From: PSLL01 sp964389705
GTDB lineage: Bacteria; Desulfobacterota_D; UBA1144; Nemesobacterales; CSP1-2
Reading direction: 5' to 3'
Assembly: GCA_964389705.1 (NCBI GenBank)
Contig: CAYMEO010000017.1
Coordinates: forward strand, 1-36,325
DNA: 36,325 nt
Both the position numbers and the translations under genes were made by a program. This document shows positions 7,858 through 15,180 of this stretch, one piece after another (the first letter of the stretch is position 1; every line of letters begins with the position of its first letter). The notes beneath the pieces are model-generated. The model worked only from the letters and a program-made list of their open reading frames with translations, ran no database searches and was not told where the DNA came from.

Positions 7858-8877
7858 ATGAGCAGATATGAATATGGAAGTAAAGAGGATATAGAAAAGG
7901 TAAAAGAAATATCCGATGTAAAAAGGGAAATCCTAGGAGAGATAGGAAAGGTGATAGTCGGCCAGGAGAGGGTTATAGAACTTTTGCTTATCTCCCTTAT
8001 GTCCTCGGGACACTCTCTTTTTGTTGGGGTACCGGGACTTGCAAAAACCCTTCTTGTAAGCACGCTCTCCGATATTCTTAATTTGAAATTCAGCAGGGTT
8101 CAATTCACACCCGATTTGATGCCCTCAGACATCACCGGCTCTGAGGTTTTAGAAGAAGATAGAACAACGGGAAAGAGATTTTTTAGGTTCATACAGGGAC
8201 CGATTTTCTGTAATATACTCCTTGCAGATGAGATAAATAGGTCGTCTCCAAAAACACAGGCTGCCCTTCTTCAAGCCATGCAGGAGAGAAAGATAACGGT
8301 CAGTGGACAGACCTACACACTGGAGCCTCCTTTTCTCGTTTTTGCCACTCAAAACCCTATTGAACAGGAAGGAACTTATCCCTTGCCTGAAGCCGAGCTT
8401 GATAGGTTTATGTTTCAGATTGACGTGGACTACCCCTCTCTTAATGAAGAGATAGAAATCGCAAGAACTACAACTGGAGCCTATAGACCTGAACTCAGAC
8501 GTGTGGTTGATGTTTCAAAAATCCTCGAATACCAGGATTTAGTTCATCGGGTTCCGGTCTCCGAGTATGTTGCCGCATATGCCGTCAAAATTGCAAGGGC
8601 AACAAGACCCGACGATGCTGCATCCGAATTTGTAAAGAAATGGGTCTCCTGGGGCGTAGGGCCTAGAGCCTCACAGTTCCTAATACTGGGGAGCAAGGCA
8701 CGAGCCATACTTGATGGGAGGTTTACTCCAAACACGGATGATGTAAGGTCCCTTGCATTCCCCATACTCAAGCACAGACTTGTCCTAAACTTCCGTGCCG
8801 AGTCAGAGGGAATCAAGCCAAAAGATATAATTCAGGAGGTCCTAGATAAGGTCGATTCAGGTTTTAGCCACAAATAA
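7858..8877 (+). CDS. MoxR-family AAA+ ATPase
   Basis: A 339-residue MoxR ATPase of full family length. Walker A is GVPGLAKT at 57-64, Walker B LLADE at 121-125 followed by INRSSPKTQAALLQAMQE, sensor 1 is in FATQNPIEQEGTYPLPEAELDRF (Asn166), and a C-terminal lid domain follows. The ATG has GAGG 8 nt upstream. MoxR proteins act as chaperones that mature or assemble partner complexes, usually with DUF58 and von Willebrand A (Bat) proteins encoded next to them. Here neither partner is present; the neighbours are the 994-residue membrane protein and the TPR peptidase, 70 bp upstream. The last codons and the stop (Ser-His-Lys-stop) lie in a repeat. Confidence 0.95.
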   Translation: MSRYEYGSKEDIEKVKEISDVKREILGEIGKVIVGQERVIELLLISLMSSGHSLFVGVPGLAKTLLVSTLSDILNLKFSRVQFTPDLMPSDITGSEVLEEDRTTGKRFFRFIQGPIFCNILLADEINRSSPKTQAALLQAMQERKITVSGQTYTLEPPFLVFATQNPIEQEGTYPLPEAELDRFMFQIDVDYPSLNEEIEIARTTTGAYRPELRRVVDVSKILEYQDLVHRVPVSEYVAAYAVKIARATRPDDAASEFVKKWVSWGVGPRASQFLILGSKARAILDGRFTPNTDDVRSLAFPILKHRLVLNFRAESEGIKPKDIIQEVLDKVDSGFSHK

Positions 8878-8913
8878 ACACAAATAGTGTCGTGTCTATT
8901 CATGTCCATTCGC
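8866..8913. repeat. Head-to-head repeat between convergent genes, possible bidirectional terminator
   Basis: The left arm CCACAAATAAACACAAATA and the right arm (read on the minus strand) CGAATGGACATGAATAGACAC are related words arranged head to head. They can pair imperfectly (about 10 of 14 positions in the core) around GTGTCGTG. The stops of both moxR (TAA, 8875-8877) and nuoM (TAG, 8898-8896) lie within it. Confidence 0.45.
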
Positions 8914-10506
8914 ACCTGGCGACTTCATCAAGGTTAGTACCCAATCTACCATCTGTATTATTCTTGGCTGGTTAATCCCTTCAAAAGCAATCGGCCGCTC
9001 AAATCTCGTTTTTAAAAGCGCCTCGACTGTTGGCTCCATTTTTGAGAGAAAAGGCTTCGGGTAAACCCCCATTACAAAGAACATTACTGCAATTGGAAGA
9101 AAGACCATAATCTCTCTCAGGCTGAGATCTCGAAGGGCCTTGTTCTCGGAGTTCTCAAGCGGCCCAAACATCACGCGCTGATACGCCCAAAGCATATATA
9201 TAGCCCCAAGTATCATACCCGTAGCACCCAGGGCCGAATATATATAATTCCATCTAAACGCCCCAAGGAGTATAAGGAACTCTCCAATGAAACCGTTTAG
9301 AATCGGAAGTCCGATTGAGGATAAAGCCGAGAGCATAAAAAATATGGCAAAAACGGGCATTACTTTCGATATTCCCCCAAACTCGGCAATGAGCTTTGTA
9401 TGGCGCCTTTCATAAATCATACCCACTATAAGAAATAGGGCACCGGTAGAAAGCCCGTGATTCAGCATCTGATATATTCCGCCCTCTATGCCCTGGATAT
9501 TGAGAACAAAAATCCCAAGCATCACAAGCCCCAGATGGCTTACGCTTGAATATGCAATGAGCTTTTTGAGATCGCTCTGAGCAAACGCGACCATCGCCCC
9601 GTATATTATGCCTATTATTGCAATCACGGAGATTACTGGGAGAAAATCCATAGTCGCCTGAGGAAAAAGCGGAATCGAGAATCGCAGAAAACCGTAGGTC
9701 CCCATCTTAAGGAGAATCCCCGCAAGGATTACGCTCCCAGCCGTCGGCGCCTCAACGTGAGCATCAGGAAGCCATGTGTGGAGCGGAAACATGGGGACTT
9801 TTATAGCAAATGCAAGTGAGAACGCAAGAAACACCAGTCCCTGAGGGCTCGTCATACCGAAATAAGGGATGTTCAATTTATAAAAATCTAGTATATTCAT
9901 AGACGGGGTTCCAAATTGGTCAATGTGGGCGAAGTAGAGATAGAGGATTGCAACAAGCATAAGTGCGCTTCCAAGCGCGGTATATATGAAGAACTTTATA
10001 GCGGCGTAAATCCTGCGCTCTGTCCCCCAGATTCCGATTATGAAATACATTGGGATTAACACCGCCTCCCAGAACACAAAGAAAAGAACCATATCGAGTG
10101 CTGCAAATGTCCCAATAAGAGCGGTCTCAATTGTGAGCATAAGGATCAGGAACTCCCTCATACCCCTGTGGATTGAATGCCAAGAGCTAAGAATGGTAAT
10201 GGGCATAATAAATGTCGTAAGGAGAACGAGAAACAGGCTTATGCCGTCTATTCCCAAGTGATAGCTTATCCCAAGACTCTGTATCCAAGGATGCTTTACT
10301 TCAAACTGCATACCCGCGAATCCGGTCTTAAAATTTGTATAGAGCGGAATCGAAATGAGAAACTCAATGATGCTTATAACAAGTGCCCCGATCTTCATAG
10401 GCTCTTCCGATTCCCTATAGAGAATAGACAGAACAATAACTAAAGGAATTCCGAGAAGAGGAAAAAACGTAATAAGCGTAAGATTTCCATTAATGAGCGA
10501 CTCCAA
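8896..10506 (-). CDS. nuoM: NADH-quinone oxidoreductase subunit M (NuoM-like)
   Basis: An antiporter-like, about 14-helix membrane subunit of complex I. The key charged residues are present: Glu147 (FFVFWEAVLIPMYF), Lys236 (FAIKVPMFPLHTWLPDAH) and Lys267 (LLKMGTYGF), matching Glu144, Lys234 and Lys265 of E. coli NuoM. I propose the TTG at 10506 (GGAGGA 11 nt upstream), giving a 536-residue protein starting LESLINGN; a reading from 10581 adds 25 residues overlapping a pseudogene and is unlikely. No other nuo gene is in the window, whereas nuoM normally lies between nuoL and nuoN. It may belong to a split complex I, be an extra copy, or be cut off by an insertion. The C-terminal tail ANGHE comes from a repeat. 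Confidence 0.93.
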   Translation of the reverse strand: MESLINGNLTLITFFPLLGIPLVIVLSILYRESEEPMKIGALVISIIEFLISIPLYTNFKTGFAGMQFEVKHPWIQSLGISYHLGIDGISLFLVLLTTFIMPITILSSWHSIHRGMREFLILMLTIETALIGTFAALDMVLFFVFWEAVLIPMYFIIGIWGTERRIYAAIKFFIYTALGSALMLVAILYLYFAHIDQFGTPSMNILDFYKLNIPYFGMTSPQGLVFLAFSLAFAIKVPMFPLHTWLPDAHVEAPTAGSVILAGILLKMGTYGFLRFSIPLFPQATMDFLPVISVIAIIGIIYGAMVAFAQSDLKKLIAYSSVSHLGLVMLGIFVLNIQGIEGGIYQMLNHGLSTGALFLIVGMIYERRHTKLIAEFGGISKVMPVFAIFFMLSALSSIGLPILNGFIGEFLILLGAFRWNYIYSALGATGMILGAIYMLWAYQRVMFGPLENSENKALRDLSLREIMVFLPIAVMFFVMGVYPKPFLSKMEPTVEALLKTRFERPIAFEGINQPRIIQMVDWVLTLMKSPGANGHE

Positions 10507-10577
10507 CCTTTTTAGAATCCTCCGTGCAGTAATAATAAGGATTGTGGCTCTAAATATACAATAGAGCCACCGGGTTC

Positions 10578-10860
10578 TCAAGAAAATGCAGCGCGCTTAA
10601 AGCCGCAGAATAGAAAGTTTTGCTTTGTATTAAACGGTGTGATATGGTCTTCAGTTATGCAGAGTATTTTTTCAAAACCTTTGCCCATTTGTTCTGTAAT
10701 GTGCCAATAATGACATAGCCGCCGGGCTTTACCGCTTTTCGTGCGGTTGATAAATATCTTTGCCCGTCTGTGGTTAAAAAATGAAATGTCGCGCAGCGTG
10801 CCACAGGTCATAAGTGGTGTCAGCTGAGAATTCCATTATCCTGGGATTGGTCAGCCATTC
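10578..10860 (-). pseudogene. Decayed class I SAM-dependent methyltransferase, C-terminal part
   Basis: Leftward, three frames together read like the end of a small class I methyltransferase. TTYDLWH near 10800-10818 is followed after a frameshift by FHFLTTDGQRYLSTARKAVK and PGGYVIIGTL (about 10690-10780). After a second shift and an apparent loss of about 20 residues comes FEKILCITEDH and TPFNTKQNFLFCGFKR (about 10595-10675). Family members keep WHDRAxFHFLT, PGGxVIxxTF and a terminal HxTPxGxxQxFxYCxF in one frame. No N-terminal SAM-binding GxGxG part is recognisable upstream. This is therefore a remnant, not a gene. It lies directly upstream of nuoM and marks the edge of the accessory region. 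Confidence 0.6.
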
Positions 10861-11024
10861 AAAAAATTCCTAATTTATCTAGATAGATTATGTTGTTTCT
10901 AAAATGATTTTATGCATAAGCTATTTATATCACAAAAAACAGTCCGATTTCAACGCTTCCCAATTGCAGAACTAATGCCATTTTAGTTAGATTTTAAGCA
11001 ATTCAACGCAGGTATTTTTCTGAA
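10861..11024. other. AT-rich intergenic stretch, no gene seen
   Basis: Between the methyltransferase remnant and the promoter at 11025 I see only AT-rich sequence with stops in all frames and no convincing coding, repeat or RNA signal. Confidence 0.5.
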
Positions 11025-11053
11025 TTGACATTCCAAGACCACAGTTATATCAT
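11025..11053 (+). promoter_or_regulatory. Strong sigma-70-type promoter for the TIR-TPR/SLOG pair
   Basis: TTGACA (11025-11030, perfect -35) and TATCAT (11048-11053, 5 of 6 to the -10 consensus) are exactly 17 nt apart. Transcription would begin near 11060, leaving a leader of about 125 nt before the TIR-TPR start. It is the best-matching promoter found in the window. Confidence 0.65.
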
Positions 11054-11186
11054 CTAAATCAGACAATTTAGGGGGGTCATGAGTTGTTCGCCTTCTAGCA
11101 ATGTAGTTAACCGAAAATCAATTTAAAACTACTCACATCAGGAGATCCAACTCCAATGACCCGAAGTTGAACAGGAGGGATAGCCC

Positions 11187-13139
11187 ATGAGTGATATCTT
11201 CATTAGTCATGTTGAAGAAGACGAGGGTATCGCGCAGGAGATAGCGCGGGGACTGGAGTCAGCGGGCTACACGACGTGGTATTATGAGCGCGACGGTGTC
11301 CCCGGACTTTCCTACCTGGTCCAAACAGGTCAGGCAATTGAGAAATCCAAAGCCTTTGTCCTTGTGATATCACGGGATTCGCTTGGCTCTAAACAAATAA
11401 CAAAAGAGGTTGATCGAGCCCACGAATGCGGCAAGCCGTTTATCCCTCTGCTGCGTGATGTCACACACGTTGAGTTTCAGAACCGCCAGCCCGAATGGCG
11501 GCAGGCCATAGGTACTGCCACCTCAATCCGCATCCCACCAGAAGGGATATCCGCCATCCTCCCTCGCATAGTAAAAGGACTTAAGGCTTTGGGAATTGAT
11601 TCTGGATCAACTTCTCAGCAACCTCCCCCACCTCCACTACCAGATGGCGATCCGGTTATTAATGAACTTACTAAAAAGATTCAACAGGACCCGGAAAATC
11701 CGCTTCTCTACAACGATCGGGGTATTGCCTACTATAACAAGGGTGAATATGACCAAGCCATTGCGGACTATACAGAGGCTATTAGACTCAATCCAAAAGA
11801 TGCTGTGGTTTATGTAAACCGTGGTCTGGTCTATCGCAAAAAAGGCGATTATGACAGAACTATTGACGACTTCATCGAGGCTATCCGACTCAATCCGAAA
11901 GACGCCACATCATATAACCAGCGGGGTATTGCCTACTATAACAAGGGCGAGTATGACAAAGCCATCGCTGACTATACAGAGGCTATTAGACTCAATCCAA
12001 AAGATGCTGTGGTTTATTATAAAAACCGTGGCCTGGCCTACTATGACAAAGGCGAATACGACAAGGCCATCGCAGACTATACAGAGGCCATCGAGTTGGA
12101 TCCAAAAGACACCTTCACCTATAACGACCGAGGCAACACTTACTACAAAAAGGGTGAGTATGACAAAGCCATTGCCGATTTCACTGAGGTTATCCGACTC
12201 GGCATGAGAGAAGCCGTGGTCTACAAGAACCGTGGCGATGCATACCGTAGAAAGGGCAATTATGACCGAGCCATTGTTGACTACACTGCAGCTATCCAAC
12301 TCAATCCGAAAGATGCCATAACCTATAACGACCGCGGCCTTGCCTACTATAACAAGGGTGAATATGACCAAGCCATTGCGGACTACACCGAATCTATTAA
12401 ACTCAATCCGAAAGACGCCGTAGTCTACACCAACCGCGGTTTGGCCTATTATAATGTGGGTGATTATGACAAAGCCATCGCAGACTTCACAGAAGTTATC
12501 CGACTTAATCCGAAAGACATCTATACCTACAATGACCGTGGTAATGCCTACTATAACAAGGGCGAATATGACAAAGCAGCCGCTGACTACACCGAGGCCA
12601 TCCAACTCGGTCTCAAAGAAGCCGTGGTCTACAAGAACCGTGGCGATGCATACCGTAGAAAGGGCAATTATGACCGAGCCATTGTTGACTACACTGCAGC
12701 TATCCAACTCAATCCGAAAGATGCCGGGTCATACAACAGCCGCGGCTTTGCCTACTATGATAAGGGCGATTATGACAGAGCTATTGCTGACTATACCGAA
12801 GCGGTTCGAATCGACCCGAAATACGCAGTAGCCTACAGCAACCGTGGTGTGGCCTATGCCGACAAGGGCGATTATGACAAAGCTATTGCAGACTATACTG
12901 AAGCCATACGACTCAATCCAAGTGACTTCTATACCTATAACACCCGAGGCAACGCTTACTATAGAAAGGGCGATTATGACCGAGCCATTGCGGACTACAC
13001 TGAAGCCATACGACTCAATCCAAAATTCGCCATGGCATATAAAAACCGGAGTTTGGCTTACAAAGCCAAGGGCAAATACGACCTGGCTTTGGCTGACTAC
13101 GCACAGGCGGTTAAACTCGACCCGAAATTAGCCGACTGA
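11187..13139 (+). CDS. TIR-domain protein with 14 tandem TPRs
   Basis: A 650-residue protein. Residues 1-132 form a TIR domain of the bacterial type: MSDIFISHVEEDE as the first strand, a BB-loop-like segment DGVPGLSY (36-43), and Ser68 and Glu74 in LGSKQITKEVDRA, where Glu74 is the expected catalytic glutamate of TIR NADases. A glutamine/proline linker (143-154) leads to 14 consecutive 34-residue TPRs running to the C terminus, close to the consensus YNxRGxAYYxKGEYDxAIAD. AGGAGGG lies 8 nt before the ATG. By analogy with Thoeris ThsB, the TIR domain would make an NAD-derived signal when the TPR array senses a trigger; that role is inferred. A following SLOG-like membrane protein is the likely receiver. 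A eukaryote-like signalling role outside defence is possible. Confidence 0.9.
   Translation: MSDIFISHVEEDEGIAQEIARGLESAGYTTWYYERDGVPGLSYLVQTGQAIEKSKAFVLVISRDSLGSKQITKEVDRAHECGKPFIPLLRDVTHVEFQNRQPEWRQAIGTATSIRIPPEGISAILPRIVKGLKALGIDSGSTSQQPPPPPLPDGDPVINELTKKIQQDPENPLLYNDRGIAYYNKGEYDQAIADYTEAIRLNPKDAVVYVNRGLVYRKKGDYDRTIDDFIEAIRLNPKDATSYNQRGIAYYNKGEYDKAIADYTEAIRLNPKDAVVYYKNRGLAYYDKGEYDKAIADYTEAIELDPKDTFTYNDRGNTYYKKGEYDKAIADFTEVIRLGMREAVVYKNRGDAYRRKGNYDRAIVDYTAAIQLNPKDAITYNDRGLAYYNKGEYDQAIADYTESIKLNPKDAVVYTNRGLAYYNVGDYDKAIADFTEVIRLNPKDIYTYNDRGNAYYNKGEYDKAAADYTEAIQLGLKEAVVYKNRGDAYRRKGNYDRAIVDYTAAIQLNPKDAGSYNSRGFAYYDKGDYDRAIADYTEAVRIDPKYAVAYSNRGVAYADKGDYDKAIADYTEAIRLNPSDFYTYNTRGNAYYRKGDYDRAIADYTEAIRLNPKFAMAYKNRSLAYKAKGKYDLALADYAQAVKLDPKLAD
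11712..13136 (+). repeat. 102-bp tandem coding repeats (14 TPR units) with an internal 408-bp duplication
   Basis: Fourteen units of about 34 codons each. The 108 bp at 12210-12317 are identical to 12618-12725, exactly 408 bp (four units) apart, showing a recent four-repeat duplication or gene conversion. Units 1 and 3 are also very similar. This is protein-coding repeat expansion, not a CRISPR array. Confidence 0.9.
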
Positions 13140-13155
13140 GTGAGACCGTATGAGA

Positions 13156-13173
13156 GAGGTAAATTAATACCTC
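13156..13173 (+). promoter_or_regulatory. Inverted repeat in the TIR-SLOG intercistronic gap
   Basis: GAGGTA (13156-13161) and TACCTC (13168-13173) form a perfect 6-bp stem with a 6-nt AT loop, 17 nt after the TIR-TPR stop. No T-tract follows, so it is more likely an RNA-stability or attenuation element than a terminator. A possible 18-codon frame (13178-13234, MKLTKEIKEM...) begins just after it and ends 13 nt before the SLOG gene; whether it is translated is unknown. Confidence 0.35.
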
Positions 13174-13247
13174 AAGTATGAAGCTCACGAAAGAAATCAA
13201 AGAAATGGAGGCACTCAAAGCCTTCAAGGTTTAAATGGAAGAATACT

Positions 13248-15038
13248 ATGAGCGATACAATTAGCATATCACGAGGGCTTCTGCCCATGGTGATTGGTGT
13301 TACTGGCCACCGCGACCTGATAGAGGGAGACCGCTATGATTTGGAGAAACAGGTTCGTAACATATTTGAGGAGATCGGAAAGAATTACCCTCACACGCCT
13401 ATGGTTCTACTCTCCCCATTAGCTGAAGGGGCGGATCGCCTTGTCGTACGGGTAGCCCTAGACCTTGGCATTCACCTTATCGTTCCCCTGCCCATGCCTA
13501 GGACGCTGTACGAAAGAGATTTTCAAACCCCTGATTCCCAGACTGAGTTTAACGACCTGATTCAAAGGGCGGAGAATTGGTTTGAACTACCTCTAGTGGA
13601 AGGGAACACAGAGGGAAATATCCGAGAATACGGGAAGCATCGGGATCTCCAATATGAGGCAGTGGGTAAGTTCATCGTCCACCACAGCCAGATACTTATC
13701 GCTCTATGGGATGGTGAGTCCTCTGACCTTTTAGGAGGCACGGCACAGATTGTTCAATACTGGCTGAAGGACTTTCCTCAAAGCATCGGGTCAATGCTAA
13801 GCCCGCCGGATCCGGTAAAATGTGGCCCCCTCTATCATATTATGACGCCAAGGATCAAAAACCCCAACCCAGACAAGGCCAAGACCTACCAAAAGATCTT
13901 TCCTGAGGGCTACTCCAATAATGAAGAGGCGGAGAGGGACTATAAGAGAATCTATAAGAGCATAGAGAGCTTCAACCGGGATGCACTCAATTTTGAGTCC
14001 GAGCTCGCGGCGAAGCGGGGGGCCAGCAAGGCGTATCTAATTCCCGGCCTGGAGGCAGAAACACTATCCTATGATCTCAAATTCATCCGTGAGGTTTATA
14101 CCACGGCTGATACCCTGGCATTGTATTTCCAAGGCAAGACACTGTGGACGCTGAAGGCCTTATGTATCCTAGCCCTTGCAGCTGTGGCCTTTTTTGAAGC
14201 CTATTCCCATATGTTTCACGATACTCACATATTATTGCTCCTCTATCCCGTCTTACTGGGTGTGGCTTTTTTCTTCTACTATCGGGCAAAGCAGAATGAA
14301 TACCAGAACAAATACCAAGACTACCGCGCTATAGCAGAGGGTCTAAGGGTGCAATTCTTCTGGCGCCTTGCTGACCTACCGACCTCGGTTGAAGAGCACT
14401 ACCTAGGCAAGCAAAGAAGCGAGCTGGACTGGATTCGGAGCGCTATTCGGGTCTGTTGGAGCATCACTGGAGGTGAAGTAAACAATACAATAAGTTCTGG
14501 TATAGCACCTCAGGACATACACCGAATGCAACTCGTTCTCAAGCACTGGGTAGAGAATCAATATACCTACTTCAACGAAGCAGGATGGCGCGACGGAGGG
14601 CAATTGAAGTCTATAGAACAAAAGCGTAACCTTCTCCTTTTGCTCAGTGTGGGTCTGACCTTTATTATGGCAGTCATACTCACGCTGCTTGGATTCCTGT
14701 TCAAACCTAATCTCAACAAATGGTTAGAACAAAACAGGCTAATACACGGCTTACTGTTATTTATAATAGTAAGCCTACCAGCAGTCATAGCCGCTGTATT
14801 ATACACATATGCTGAGAAAAAGGCTCTATCCGCGCAGACTAAGCAATACGCGGCGATGAAAATTCTATTCGATAAGGCTAGAGGGCGATTGCGAGACTTA
14901 GTGGACTTGGGGAGATATGATGCAGCAAGATATAAAGAATCACAGATTCTCGTGGAAGAACTGGGGAAGAAGGCACTGGAAGAAAACGGCGACTGGGTGC
15001 TTATGCACCGCGAGCGGCCGCTGGATATACCTCGATAA
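13248..15038 (+). CDS. SLOG-like nucleotide-sensor protein with four transmembrane helices (SLATT-like)
   Basis: A 596-residue protein. Residues 12-175 look like a SLOG (Rossmannoid) domain: GVTGHRDL (17-24), LSPLAEGADRLV (55-66), HLIVPLPM (76-83) and IALWDGESSDLLGGTAQIV (151-169), with glycines placed as in nucleotide-ligand binders. Two hairpins of membrane helices follow (about 300-319 with 327-346, and 462-485 with 498-521). Each is succeeded by a similar basic helix (KYQDYRAIAEGLRVQFFWRL and TKQYAAMKILFDKARGRLRD), suggesting a duplicated 2TM module like the SLATT effectors that accompany SLOG domains. It lies 108 bp after the TIR-TPR gene; no separate promoter is obvious. Inferred role: binding of a TIR-made nucleotide, then membrane disruption. 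The start has only a weak GGAAG signal. Confidence 0.8.
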   Translation: MSDTISISRGLLPMVIGVTGHRDLIEGDRYDLEKQVRNIFEEIGKNYPHTPMVLLSPLAEGADRLVVRVALDLGIHLIVPLPMPRTLYERDFQTPDSQTEFNDLIQRAENWFELPLVEGNTEGNIREYGKHRDLQYEAVGKFIVHHSQILIALWDGESSDLLGGTAQIVQYWLKDFPQSIGSMLSPPDPVKCGPLYHIMTPRIKNPNPDKAKTYQKIFPEGYSNNEEAERDYKRIYKSIESFNRDALNFESELAAKRGASKAYLIPGLEAETLSYDLKFIREVYTTADTLALYFQGKTLWTLKALCILALAAVAFFEAYSHMFHDTHILLLLYPVLLGVAFFFYYRAKQNEYQNKYQDYRAIAEGLRVQFFWRLADLPTSVEEHYLGKQRSELDWIRSAIRVCWSITGGEVNNTISSGIAPQDIHRMQLVLKHWVENQYTYFNEAGWRDGGQLKSIEQKRNLLLLLSVGLTFIMAVILTLLGFLFKPNLNKWLEQNRLIHGLLLFIIVSLPAVIAAVLYTYAEKKALSAQTKQYAAMKILFDKARGRLRDLVDLGRYDAARYKESQILVEELGKKALEENGDWVLMHRERPLDIPR

Positions 15039-15066
15039 TTGTGAGTCATGTCCTATCTATAATTGC

Positions 15067-15086
15067 AAAATCTTCAGAGGATTTTT
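15067..15086 (+). terminator. Weak hairpin after the SLOG gene
   Basis: AAAATC and GATTTT pair around TTCAGAG and run into TTCC. The stem is short and AT-rich, so termination is uncertain, but it lies 29 nt past the SLOG stop and before the next promoter. Confidence 0.3.
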
Positions 15087-15095
15087 CCTTCCATG

Positions 15096-15124
15096 TATTC
15101 AGACGCCAAAAGATTTGATATAAT
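15096..15124 (+). promoter_or_regulatory. Extended -10 promoter for the hotdog thioesterase
   Basis: TGATATAAT gives an extended -10 (TG-n-TATAAT; hexamer 15119-15124). A poor -35 (TATTCA, 15096-15101) lies 17 nt upstream. It would produce a leader of roughly 50 nt ahead of the gene at 15181. Confidence 0.45.
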
Positions 15125-15180
15125 TCTAATTTGGAAGTATACATTTCTAACCATACTCTTAGCCAAATCAAGGAGGAATC

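Noticed and set aside
10507..10581. N-terminal extension of nuoM
   Set aside because: It overlaps the methyltransferase remnant and has no family match; the TTG at 10506 with GGAGGA fits NuoM length and alignment better.
11910..12707. A 265-codon open frame antisense to the TPR repeats
   Set aside because: It is a repeat-derived mirror of the periodic coding sequence, has no Shine-Dalgarno or family resemblance, and its own repetition follows the 102-bp TPR period.
11712..13136. Regular direct repeats resembling a CRISPR array
   Set aside because: The 102-bp period is coding, each unit translates to a TPR, there are no unique spacers, and no cas genes are near.
10578..15180. Integrated mobile element with attachment sites
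   Set aside because: No integrase, transposase, tRNA target or clear flanking direct repeat was found by eye; only the accessory-looking content hints at transfer.
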